64,000 nt of DNA from 79-D21 sp022839995 (GTDB lineage: Bacteria > Synergistota > Synergistia > Synergistales > 79-D21), in contig JALHIN010000004.1 in assembly GCA_022839995.1 (NCBI GenBank), positions 1 through 64,000 on the forward strand, read 5' to 3'. The number at the start of each line of letters is the position of its first letter. Position 1 is the first letter of the stretch. The notes beneath the pieces are model-generated. The model made no database searches and was not told where the DNA came from. It worked only from the letters and a program-made list of their open reading frames with translations. Shown piece by piece: positions 33,954-42,133 of the stretch. Made by a program: the position numbers and the translations under genes.

Positions 33954-34615
33954 GGGGAATCTCCTGCGAAAGGGATACCGCGCCTCGCCGAAAACAAGGG
34001 TTGTTCCTGCATCATCCTCGGATCCCGGGGCACGGTATCGCGAAAGATATCCTGATGGGTTCCGTTGCCCTTGAAATCCTGCACAACGCCACCGTCCCCG
34101 TGCTGCTTTTCCACCTGAAAACCGGGGACGAGGTCCCCGAAAACATCCACTGCTGTTCCCTCTCGGACAATCTCCTGGACCATGTCCTGTTCCCCACCGA
34201 TTTTTCTTCAAACGCGGGTCATGCTTTCGAGTATCTCCTGGAAATTGCAAAAAAAGGCGCAAACAGGATCACCCTGATCCACATCCAGGAGGACCGCAGG
34301 ATCAAGCCGCACCTGGAGCATCGTCTCGAAGAGTTCAACCGGATCGACACCGAAAGGCTCGAAGCCCTGAAGAAGCGGATAAGCGACGTTGCCCGTGCGG
34401 AAGTGGAAATCCGCCTGGCGCAGGGTTCGGCCGTCAGGGAAATCCTTGAAACCGCCACATTGGGCCTTGTATCCATGATCGTGATGGGCACGAGAGGGCG
34501 CAGCAGCCTTGCCGGTATCTTCATGGGGAGCGTCAGCCACAACGTGGCCCGAAACGCGAAGGTTCCGATTTTCCTCGTTCCCGAAAAGGATAGGAGGATG
34601 AACGAACCGGCTTGA
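33954..34615 (+). pseudogene. Decayed tandem universal stress protein gene
   Basis: The second UspA domain is intact: LLDHVLFPTDFSSNAGHAFEYLL...MIVMGTRGRSSLAGIFMGSV and VPIFLV. The first domain is broken. A frame from about 33954 reads GIPRLAENKG, then CSCIILGSRGT, the end of a UspA domain, then shifts to GIAKDILMGSVALEILHNATVPVLL; a single missing G near 34034 would restore the frame. The N-terminal part of domain 1 is absent, since only 70 bases separate it from the permease stop. TTGACG and TATACT (33907-33933) lie upstream. A TTG at 34001 could still give a shorter product. The intact paralogue is at 36647-37513. Confidence 0.7.
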
Positions 34616-34666
34616 CCGAAGCGGACAGCCACCCCTCGTGGTATGGCCGAAGATCCGGGAAAATAC

Positions 34667-34702
34667 TTGACGGGGTATTATAAGAGTGGTAATATCGCCA
34701 CA
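34667..34702 (+). promoter_or_regulatory. ArsR-type promoter/operator, first copy before arsR
   Basis: TTGACG (34667-34672), 17-base spacer, TAATAT (34690-34695) within GTGGTAATATCGCCAC. The -35 context, -10 and dyad are almost identical to those at 31058-31095. A leader transcript would begin near 34702. Confidence 0.75.
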
Positions 34703-34722
34703 GATAGAAATTCGGGCCCGCC

Positions 34723-34750
34723 TTGACAGGCTCCAAACGCGTGGTATCAT
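34723..34750 (+). promoter_or_regulatory. Second promoter before the ArsR gene
   Basis: TTGACA (34723-34728), 16-base spacer, TATCAT (34745-34750) preceded by GTGG, echoing the upstream element. It lies 28 bases from the TTG start of arsR. Two promoters in series suggest layered control of the arsR, thioredoxin, permease genes. Confidence 0.65.
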
Positions 34751-34777
34751 TTGCACTTGTTGAATGGAGGGGTGTTT

Positions 34778-35107
34778 TTGAGACCCGAAAACGATCGCCG
34801 AACGGAAATATTGAAAGCCCTGGCACACCCGGTACGACTGGGCCTTGTGGAGACCCTTTCCGACAAGCGCCTTTGTGTGAACGACCTGGCGGGACTTTTC
34901 CCAGTGGACCGGACGACGATCAGCAAGCACCTGGCCGTCCTCAAGGAAGCGGGAGTGCTCGAAGACCAGCGTGAGGGACGGGAGATTTACTACCACCTGA
35001 GGGTTCCCTGCCTGGAAGAGTTCATTTCATGCCTGGGCCGCATGTCCTGCGGGGAAACGTGCCTGGGCTACGGAAAACAAAACGACGCGGAGGTGTGTGG
35101 AAGATGA
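34778..35107 (+). CDS. ArsR family metal-responsive repressor
   Basis: The 109-residue winged-helix protein has ALAHPVRLGLVETLS, then LCVNDLAGLFPVDRTTISKHLAVLKEAG (the ArsR recognition region) and YYHL. It has Cys 33 near helix alpha-3 and a C-terminal cluster (Cys 78, 85, 91, 95 and 107) that could bind a thiophilic ion. The TTG start at 34778 is set by a GGAGGGGTG ribosome binding site. The thioredoxin gene overlaps its stop codon (ATGA). It probably represses both its own operon and the split-permease operon through the shared dyad. The ion sensed is unknown. Confidence 0.9.
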   Translation: MRPENDRRTEILKALAHPVRLGLVETLSDKRLCVNDLAGLFPVDRTTISKHLAVLKEAGVLEDQREGREIYYHLRVPCLEEFISCLGRMSCGETCLGYGKQNDAEVCGR

Positions 35108-35349
35108 AGATCCAGATCCTGGGAACGGGTTGCCCGAAGTGCAAGAAGCTGGCCGAGCTGGCCGAGACTGCGGCGAAGGAAATGGGCCTGGCTTACGAGA
35201 TCGAAAAGGTCACGGACATTTCAAAGATCCTCGATTTCGGAATCATGTCGACGCCGGGGCTGGCGGTGGACGGAAAGGTTCTCTTGTCCGGACACCTCCC
35301 CACCGTTGACCAGGTCAAGCGGCTCCTGGCCGAGGCAACCGGCAAGTAG
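35104..35349 (+). CDS. Small thioredoxin-fold protein, CPKC type (second copy)
   Basis: The 81-residue protein is a close paralogue of that at 32190-32435, with the same GTGCPKCKKL (Cys 10, Cys 13), VTDISKILDFGIMSTP and VKRLL segments. It overlaps the arsR stop by four bases. A terminator separates it from the permease downstream. ArsR, thioredoxin and permease genes occur together in many anaerobes; a role in reducing a metal or disulfide for export is inferred. Confidence 0.87.
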   Translation: MKIQILGTGCPKCKKLAELAETAAKEMGLAYEIEKVTDISKILDFGIMSTPGLAVDGKVLLSGHLPTVDQVKRLLAEATGK

Positions 35350-35356
35350 GGGATTA

Positions 35357-35385
35357 ACCCCCGCATTGCACTGCGGGGGTTTTTG
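35357..35385 (+). terminator. Terminator between thioredoxin and permease
   Basis: ACCCCCGCA, six-base loop, TGCGGGGGT and a T-run. It may make expression of the permease lower than that of arsR and thioredoxin. Confidence 0.85.
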
Positions 35386-35395
35386 CCGGGCAAAG

Positions 35396-35415
35396 AGTGA
35401 AAATAACGCCACATA
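35396..35415 (+). promoter_or_regulatory. ArsR dyad-like site before the permease
   Basis: GTGAAAATAACGCCAC followed by ATATAA retains the right half of the GTGGTAATATCGCCAC dyad. It lies 20-40 bases before the permease start. This is a weak but position-consistent match. Confidence 0.4.
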
Positions 35416-35437
35416 TAAATTGGAAGAGGTGACCCCC

Positions 35438-36607
<1,170 letters not shown>

Positions 36608-36646
36608 GCAAGGCAGGCAGCAAAGATGAAAAGGGAGGAAAAACCG

Positions 36647-37513
36647 ATGTTCAATCATATCCTTGTTGCAACCGATCTCAGGCCGCGATCCGAGGAAGTC
36701 CTTTGCGGCCTGGGTTCCATGGACCCCAACACGGTGGGCAGGATCACGCTTCTCCATGTCCTGGACGAGCGCTCCAACGGGCATCCCCTGGACGAGGAAC
36801 GCCAGGACCGCTTCGGGAAGCAGAAAGCACGGCTGGAAGGGCGCGGTTTCCGGGTGGAAGCGATTGCGATCAAGGGGGTTCCCTTCGACGTGATCGTCCA
36901 CGAGGCCCAGGTGCAGGAAGCCAGCCTGTTGGTGATCGGCCGGGGAGACGGTTCCCGGTGGAAATCGCGCATCATGGGGGAAACGGTCCTCCGGGTCCTG
37001 GAACTCTCCCCCTGCCCCGTGCTGGTCTGCCATGGGGAAGGAGCCCAGCGTCACCAGCTGGAGGACGTCGTCCTGGGGGTCGATTTTTCCAACGAGGCCC
37101 ACCACGCCCTGCAGGCCCTGAAGAAGCTGGCCCTGGAGAATCCCGGGACCTTTAAAAAGGTCACCCTTCTCCATGTCCACGAGCAGAAAAACATCGACCT
37201 GCTTCTGAAGCTGGTCAACAAGGAGCAGATCGAGCAGATCGTAGCCCTGGAGCAGGAGCGGCTGGAGGAGATGGTCCTGGGACTGAAGGCCTCGGGCATC
37301 CCGGACGTTTCCGTCCGGATGAGGACGGGAAAGCCCGTGGACGAAATCCTGGCCGACATCGAGGAAAACCGCCCCACACTCGTCGTTCTCGGGGCCCAGG
37401 GGCAGGGCCGATCGGAGATGTACCGCATCGGCACGACGGCCTTCCGGGTCGCGCAGATGGCTTCCTGCGGGGTGCTGGTCGTTCCCCTGTCGCGCCCGGC
37501 CTTGCCGTTCTGA
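36647..37513 (+). CDS. Tandem universal stress protein (two UspA domains)
   Basis: The 288-residue protein has two UspA domains in series, residues 1 to about 135 (FNHILVATDLRPRSEEVL...LLVIGRGDGSRWKS) and about 140 to 288 (LEDVVLGVDFSNEAHHALQAL...LVVLGAQGQGRSEMYRIGTTA). The first domain has a GRGDGSR instead of the usual G-x2-G-x9-G-S/T ATP loop, so it may not bind ATP. The ATG at 36647 follows a GGGAGG site. It is the intact relative of the damaged gene at 33954-34615 and lies between the permease and the CDF gene. Confidence 0.88.
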   Translation: MFNHILVATDLRPRSEEVLCGLGSMDPNTVGRITLLHVLDERSNGHPLDEERQDRFGKQKARLEGRGFRVEAIAIKGVPFDVIVHEAQVQEASLLVIGRGDGSRWKSRIMGETVLRVLELSPCPVLVCHGEGAQRHQLEDVVLGVDFSNEAHHALQALKKLALENPGTFKKVTLLHVHEQKNIDLLLKLVNKEQIEQIVALEQERLEEMVLGLKASGIPDVSVRMRTGKPVDEILADIEENRPTLVVLGAQGQGRSEMYRIGTTAFRVAQMASCGVLVVPLSRPALPF

Positions 37514-37541
37514 GCAGCGCACGAAAGGAGAAAAGAAATCC

Positions 37542-38558
37542 ATGCCGGAGGAAAATCACGATCACGAAACGCATCGCCACGAAGAGCACGAGCACGCTCA
37601 CGACCATGGACACGCTCACGATCATGGGCACGGTCATGCCCATTCGCATGTCTCCCCCGGAACCTCGGAGCGGCGCCTCGCCCTGTCCCTGGTCCTGAAC
37701 CTGGTCATCACGCTGGCAGAGGTGGCAGGAGGCCTTCTTTCGAACAGCCTTGCCCTGCTTTCGGACGCTGTTCACAATCTTTCCGATGCCTCCTCACTGG
37801 CCATCAGCTGGCTGGCGAAGCGCATCTCCCGCTGGGAGAGGACCCCCGCCCATTCCTTCGGCTTCAAGCGGGCGGAAATTCTGGCCTCGCTGGTGAACAC
37901 GGTGGCCCTGATGGGCATCGGGGTCTTCCTGCTGGTGGAAGCGGTTCGCAAGTTCCTTCACCCGGAACCCGTGGGCGGCGGCATCATGCTGGCCGTCGCC
38001 GTCGTGGGGCTGCTCGGGAACCTGTTCACGGCCTGGCTGCTCCATGCCGGTTCGAAGGACAGCCTCAACATCCGGTCGGCTTACCTGCACATCGTCATGG
38101 ACACCCTTTCCTCGGTTGGCGTGATCGTGGCGGCCCTCCTGGTGATGGCATTCGGCTGGTACTGGCTCGACCCGCTGCTGACCCTTGCGGTTTCGCTCTA
38201 CGTGCTGCGGGAGTCGTGGCCCTTGATGAAAACGTCCATCCATATCCTCATGCAGGGGACCCCGGAAGGGATCCGGATCGAATCGCTGGTCGAGGAGATG
38301 GAGGCCCAGCCCGACGTCGTGGACATGCACCACGTGCACCTCTGGACCACGGACGGCACGGAAGTTTTCCTGGAGGCCCACGTGACGGTCTGCGAGGAGG
38401 CCCGAAGCCGCACGGACGAACTTTTGGCCAGGCTGTCCGAACGGCTTCGGGAAGGGTTCGGCATCGGCCACGTGACGCTGCAGTTCGAGTTCGCCTGCTG
38501 CGTGGGGGGGCGATGCTCGGGGCTGGACACGCTGGCGAGCCGGGAAAGCATGAAATAG
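37542..38558 (+). CDS. Cation diffusion facilitator (CDF) metal exporter
   Basis: The 338-residue protein has a His-rich N-terminus of about 30 residues (HDHETHRHEEHEHAHDHGHA and on), six transmembrane helices with the metal-site segments LLSDAVHNLSDASSLAISW and HIVMDTLSSVGVIV, and a C-terminal cytoplasmic domain with VDMHHVHLWTTDGTEVFLEA. CDF proteins export zinc, cobalt or cadmium in exchange for protons. It belongs to the CzcD/ZitB-like branch. The His tail is probably a metal buffer. It lies directly before the DUF169 gene. Confidence 0.92.
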   Translation: MPEENHDHETHRHEEHEHAHDHGHAHDHGHGHAHSHVSPGTSERRLALSLVLNLVITLAEVAGGLLSNSLALLSDAVHNLSDASSLAISWLAKRISRWERTPAHSFGFKRAEILASLVNTVALMGIGVFLLVEAVRKFLHPEPVGGGIMLAVAVVGLLGNLFTAWLLHAGSKDSLNIRSAYLHIVMDTLSSVGVIVAALLVMAFGWYWLDPLLTLAVSLYVLRESWPLMKTSIHILMQGTPEGIRIESLVEEMEAQPDVVDMHHVHLWTTDGTEVFLEAHVTVCEEARSRTDELLARLSERLREGFGIGHVTLQFEFACCVGGRCSGLDTLASRESMK

Positions 38559-38572
38559 GCGGAGGTGGCGGA

Positions 38573-39349
38573 ATGCTTGAAATCGAGAGAGTCAGGGCCG
38601 CAGGTGAAAAGGTCCGGTTGACGGCGGGGCTTGAGACGTTTCCCGTGGGAGTTTCGCTTCTTGCCGGAAGCGGGACGCCCGGGACGGAGCGGCTGGAGGG
38701 GAACCGTTACTGCCAGGCCCTCATGCGGGCCCGGCACGGAGAATCGGTCCTCCTGGACGCCGCCGGGCTGGCCTGCCCCGCGGCGGCGAAAGCCTTCGGG
38801 TTCAGGCCCCTGCCGGAAAAACTCGCCTCCGGGGAAGGGTTGGTGGGATTTGGAATCGTCGGGGATCCTTCCGTCGGCAGGGCGATGTTCGACCGGATGC
38901 CGCTCATCGAGGCCGGGACGGTTAAGGCCCTCGAACTGTACCCGCTGGAGAGGGCCCAGCGGGTTCCCGACGTCGTCGTCGTGGAGGACGAGGTGGAAAG
39001 GCTGATGTGGATCGCCCTTGCCGGGCTGAACGCGGAGGGAGGCCGGCGAGTGGAGTCTTCCACCGCCATCCTCCAGGCCACCTGCGTGGATTCGACGGTG
39101 ATCCCCTTCCTGGAGGATCGGATGAACCTGTCTTACGGGTGCTACGGCTGCCGCGATGCCACGGATATGGCCTCGGGGGAAGCGGTGCTTGGGTTCCCCG
39201 TCCGGCTCCTGTTTCCGATCGAGCGGGAGCTTTCACGCCTGGGGCAGAAGGCGATGCCGGCTTCGAGGGCCAAGCGGGCCTATGAAAACCTCAAGGTCGA
39301 GGCGGCAGCCCGGAAGAACAGGGTCGATTGCTCGACCGTCGATCGGTAA
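38573..39349 (+). CDS. DUF169 family protein
   Basis: The 258-residue protein matches DUF169: LETFPVGVSLL, a CQALMRARHGESVLLDA segment with a buried Cys, ACPAAAKAFGF, and a C-terminal YGCYGCRDATDMASGEAVLGFP motif with two cysteines. The family, mostly anaerobe-encoded, has no established function but may bind a metal or iron-sulfur cluster. The ATG follows a GGAGGTG ribosome binding site. It starts a run of four small redox genes ending at a terminator. Confidence 0.85.
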   Translation: MLEIERVRAAGEKVRLTAGLETFPVGVSLLAGSGTPGTERLEGNRYCQALMRARHGESVLLDAAGLACPAAAKAFGFRPLPEKLASGEGLVGFGIVGDPSVGRAMFDRMPLIEAGTVKALELYPLERAQRVPDVVVVEDEVERLMWIALAGLNAEGGRRVESSTAILQATCVDSTVIPFLEDRMNLSYGCYGCRDATDMASGEAVLGFPVRLLFPIERELSRLGQKAMPASRAKRAYENLKVEAAARKNRVDCSTVDR

Positions 39350-39361
39350 GGAGGGAAGAAC

Positions 39362-39667
39362 ATGGCATGGATCGCAGGATACCCCCGCGAAAAGGTGAAC
39401 TGGGGGCCGACGGTCGACCCGGAAAAATGCATCGGGTGCGGCATGTGCCTCAACTGCGGGAAAAAGGTTTTCGAGTGGAAGGACGGGAAATCGGTTGTGG
39501 TCCGTTATTTTGACTGCCAGGTCGGGTGCAACACCTGCGGCAACCTCTGCCCGGCCAGGGCCATTTCCTTCCCGGAACTGGAGGACCTGCGGGCCCTCTA
39601 CATGAGGGAAGGCATCTGGGCCAAGGTCCGGGAGCAAATGATCCAGGAGGGGAAAATCACGGTTTAG
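39362..39667 (+). CDS. 4Fe-4S ferredoxin-like protein
   Basis: The 101-residue protein has two cysteine clusters: CIGCGMCLNC near residues 23-32 and CQVGCNTCGNLCP near residues 52-64. The second has an unusual spacing (C-x3-C-x2-C-x3-C-P). The N-terminus PREKVNWGPTVDPEKC is shared with the broken ferredoxin at 40123-40406. It would carry electrons for the neighbouring HdrA-like or DUF169 proteins. The ATG is preceded by AAGGAGGG. Confidence 0.85.
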   Translation: MAWIAGYPREKVNWGPTVDPEKCIGCGMCLNCGKKVFEWKDGKSVVVRYFDCQVGCNTCGNLCPARAISFPELEDLRALYMREGIWAKVREQMIQEGKITV

Positions 39668-39718
39668 GTACGGGAACTCAATGGTTCCAGGGCTTTTTGG
39701 AGGGAAGGAGGCAGCGTC

Positions 39719-40090
39719 ATGTCCCAAAACGGAGCGAAGAAAGCCATCCTGTTCTGCACGTGCATCGGTTCGTGCCCCAGCATGGAAGGGATCGACTTTT
39801 GGGCCCTGGCGGAACGAGCTCGCCTGGAATTCGGCGAGAAGGTCGAATTCATGGCCCTTCACCCGCGGATTTGCGAGGAAGACGGGGAACGCCTGATGGG
39901 ACGGCTGGTCTCGGACGACATCAAGGTGATTTCGGCGGCCTGTGCGGAAAAGCGGCAGGGAAAGCTGCTGCGGGAGGGCTTTGCCAAGGCCGGTGTCCCG
40001 ATGGACCCGGAGCACTGGATCCCGGTCAGCATGGCCCAGGCCGACACGGAAACGGTTTTCAACCGGATCCGGGAAGCCCTGGAGCGCTAG
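39719..40090 (+). CDS. HdrA N-terminal-like cysteine protein
   Basis: The 123-residue protein resembles the N-terminal part of heterodisulfide reductase subunit A: ILFCTCIGSCPSMEGIDF (Cys-x-Cys-x3-Cys), ICEEDGERLMGRL, and VISAACAEKRQGKLLREGF, comparable to the VAACSPR..HE..FR segment. The FAD/NAD domains of full HdrA are absent. The ATG has a GGAAGGAGG site. It lies between two ferredoxin genes, which supports an electron-transfer role. Confidence 0.65.
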   Translation: MSQNGAKKAILFCTCIGSCPSMEGIDFWALAERARLEFGEKVEFMALHPRICEEDGERLMGRLVSDDIKVISAACAEKRQGKLLREGFAKAGVPMDPEHWIPVSMAQADTETVFNRIREALER

Positions 40091-40122
40091 CGCCATCCGA
40101 CATCGAAAAGGGAGATGATTTC

Positions 40123-40406
40123 TTGCCCGGCGACTACATGGGAATTCCGCGGGAAGAGACAACCTGGGACCCGACCATCGACGAGTCGTCCTGCACCGGC
40201 TGCGGCGCCGCCTGGAGTGTTGCGCCAACGGGGTCTATGCCTTCTCCGAAGAGAAGAGGAAAATGGAGGTCGTCAATCCTCTCCAGTGCGTCGTGTTGTG
40301 CGACAAGTGCTCGCGCTTCTGCCCGGTCGGGGCCATCTCGTTCCCTGACAAGGTAGAGACGAAACTGGCCCTGCTGGAGCCGCTGGAGCAGAAGAAAAAC
40401 GCCTGA
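40123..40406 (+). pseudogene. Frameshifted 4Fe-4S ferredoxin gene
   Basis: From the TTG at 40123 (GGGAGATGAT site) the frame reads MGIPREETTWDPTIDESSC, then TGCGA, and then leaves the ferredoxin frame at 40209-40210. Inserting one T there restores ACLECCANGVYAFSEEKRKM, then LQCVVLCDKCSRFCPVGAISFPD, a complete ferredoxin ending KKNA at 40404. So a single-base deletion breaks the gene between the first and second cluster motifs. It could be a true pseudogene or a sequencing error; the rest is intact. It is a paralogue of the gene at 39362. Confidence 0.75.
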
Positions 40407-40428
40407 AGCGAACGTCAGCCAGGAAAAG

Positions 40429-40463
40429 AAAGGCCCCGGGATCCTCGGATCCCGGGGCCTTTT
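40429..40463. terminator. Bidirectional terminator
   Basis: GGCCCCGGGATCC pairs with GGATCCCGGGGCC at almost no loop, with an A-run on the left and TTTT on the right. It separates the convergent ferredoxin and CcdA genes. Confidence 0.85.
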
Positions 40464-40487
40464 GCCGTTAAACCTCCACCGAGGGCG

Positions 40488-41180
40488 TCAGAATCCCAGG
40501 TAGAACAGGTAGAACGAGACCAGCAGCAACCCGACGCCCATGGCAAACTTCACGGCGGTGCTGAAGAACCCGAACTTGTCGCTCGAGGCGATTTTTGCCG
40601 CGAAGCTCGTCGACGTTCCCGCCGCCAGGACGAGGACGCTGTGTCCCAGGGAATAGAGAAGCAGTAGGAAAATCCCCCGCCCCACGTTCCCGCTTTTGGC
40701 CACGAGACCGAGAAGGACGACCAGGACAGGCGTGGAACAGGGTGACGAGAAGAACCCGCCCAGGACTCCCGCGAGGAAGGCCCCGAGGAAGCCCTTTTTC
40801 CTGTTTTTGCTGAGAAAATTCGTGGAGGGCACGAATTCGAAGACCCCCCAAAGCTGCAGGGCCATGAGCAACATGAGGGTCGCAAGGCCGAGGATCCACC
40901 ACCGTGAAGAAGTCCCCATCAGCCGGCCCAGGAGCGACGCAGCGGCTCCCAGGGTGGTGAAGGTCGAGGCCATCCCGATGGAAAAGGTGAGGGAAAGGGC
41001 GAAGCCCAGCCGCGGGTCGCTCGACCGGGTGCCCCCCACGTAGGCGATGACAAGTGGGATGCTGGTCAGCGCGCACGGGGTAACCGATGTGATCACCCCG
41101 GCCAACAGCGCCAGGAGCGGCGCAAGGGCCGTGCCGCTTCGGATGGACTCCGAAAGGACGTTCAGCCACGCCTCAATCAA
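40488..41180 (-). CDS. CcdA/DsbD-type thiol-disulfide transmembrane transporter
   Basis: The 230-residue protein has six hydrophobic segments and two Pro-Cys motifs within membrane helices (ITSVTPCALTSIP and FSSPCSTPVLVVLLG), the paired Cys that carry electrons across the membrane in CcdA. It passes reducing power from cytosolic thioredoxin to extracytoplasmic partners. Its start overlaps the stop of the thioredoxin-like gene by 8 bases, so the two are coupled. The likely partner is that thioredoxin. Confidence 0.88.
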   Translation of the reverse strand: MIEAWLNVLSESIRSGTALAPLLALLAGVITSVTPCALTSIPLVIAYVGGTRSSDPRLGFALSLTFSIGMASTFTTLGAAASLLGRLMGTSSRWWILGLATLMLLMALQLWGVFEFVPSTNFLSKNRKKGFLGAFLAGVLGGFFSSPCSTPVLVVLLGLVAKSGNVGRGIFLLLLYSLGHSVLVLAAGTSTSFAAKIASSDKFGFFSTAVKFAMGVGLLLVSFYLFYLGF

Positions 41181-41697
41181 CCTGGACCCCCATCTCTTCT
41201 AGCACGGCGAGCAACTGCTCCCGGGTCATCCCGCCTTCGTGGGCGGTGAAAGCATGCTGCCTGGAGTCCTTGTCCGCGTAAAGGATCATCCGGAACCGGG
41301 CATCCGAAGGCTTGAACGGTTTTCCGTCCCTGTCGAAGAAAAACTGGGTCGGGATGACCCGCAGGGGGTAGTCCTTCACCAGGTCGGGGTATTTCCAAAC
41401 GTCCACGAACCTGATGACGGCCTTTCCCTGCAGCGTGCGGTTCAGCTCTTCCAGGACCGGGGCCATCTCCCTGCAGGGGGCGCAGGAATCCGCACCGAAA
41501 TCGATGACCACCGGCAGCCCCGAACCCAGGGCCGCGGCAAGGTCTTTTGCAGAGGTCACGTGGAGAGTCACGGCGTTTTCTTCCAGGGCTTTTTGCCGTT
41601 GTTTCGCGAGCCAGATTCCGCCGATCGAGAGGGCGACCAGCAGAAGGATCGCCACCCTTCCGGGTAAGGTTTTCTGAAAAGACCTCAAAGCGCTCAA
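41173..41697 (-). CDS. Membrane-anchored thioredoxin-like protein, CAPC
   Basis: The 174-residue protein has one N-terminal transmembrane helix (residues 13-30) and a thioredoxin domain with the redox motif SCAPC (Cys 72, Cys 75) and a cis-Pro in YPLRVIPTQFFFD. It probably faces the periplasm and receives electrons from CcdA, whose gene overlaps its end. No signal-peptidase motif is evident, so the helix is likely a permanent anchor. Confidence 0.85.
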   Translation of the reverse strand: MSALRSFQKTLPGRVAILLLVALSIGGIWLAKQRQKALEENAVTLHVTSAKDLAAALGSGLPVVIDFGADSCAPCREMAPVLEELNRTLQGKAVIRFVDVWKYPDLVKDYPLRVIPTQFFFDRDGKPFKPSDARFRMILYADKDSRQHAFTAHEGGMTREQLLAVLEEMGVQVD

Positions 41698-41812
41698 TCT
41701 CTTTTCCTCCTGGGTTGTCTGCCTGAAACGAACGGATGGGGTTGTCCAGCAGTTTAAGGTTTCCTGCAGTCCGCGAGAAGTTCCCCCGGTTGCCCGGGTT
41801 TCCCGGATCGGC

Positions 41813-42025
41813 TCAAACCAGCCTAAAGCGCAGTCGGCCTGCTCCTTCCACCGCGAAAAGGTAGTCTCCTTCCGGGGTGGGAGTCGTTTGCTCCATCCAT
41901 TCCAGGACGTCGTCCTTGATCCAGCAAGTCAGCTCCGGGTGCCCCTCGACCTCGTAAGCCCCGTAGTGTATGAGTTCTTCCGGTTGCGGCTTTCCCCAAA
42001 GACCCTCCGGGCCTTTATAGGCCAT
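41813..42025 (-). CDS. Small conserved-looking protein in the ars operon, function unknown
   Basis: The 70-residue product has no cysteine-rich motif. It contains WGKPQPEELIHYGAYEVEG, then CWIKDDVLEWMEQTTPTPEG, and a hydrophobic RLRFRLV end. The ATG overlaps the stop of the 34-codon frame upstream (TGATGAATG), suggesting translational coupling. It lies downstream of acr3 on the same strand, about 115 bases before the thioredoxin gene. I do not recognise a family. Confidence 0.6.
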   Translation of the reverse strand: MAYKGPEGLWGKPQPEELIHYGAYEVEGHPELTCWIKDDVLEWMEQTTPTPEGDYLFAVEGAGRLRFRLV

Positions 42026-42028
42026 TCA

Positions 42029-42133
42029 TCACCCGGCGATGATCGTTCCCATCCGGAGGCGGAACTCGTTCCCGTGCAGGCGGACCTGCTCCATCCAGAA
42101 ATCCGAGGTGATCTTAAGCGTTTTCTTCTCCAA
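42029..42133 (-). CDS. Candidate 34-residue micro-ORF overlapping the end of acr3
   Basis: A TTG at 42133 follows an AAAGGAGAGG site at six bases and opens a frame that overlaps the last 20 bases of acr3. It reads LEKKTLKITSDFWMEQVRLH, then GNEFRLRMGTIIAG, and stops at 42029, four bases before the next start. It is basic with a Trp/Met centre; function unknown. The strong site and tight coupling make it plausible. Confidence 0.45.
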   Translation of the reverse strand: MEKKTLKITSDFWMEQVRLHGNEFRLRMGTIIAG

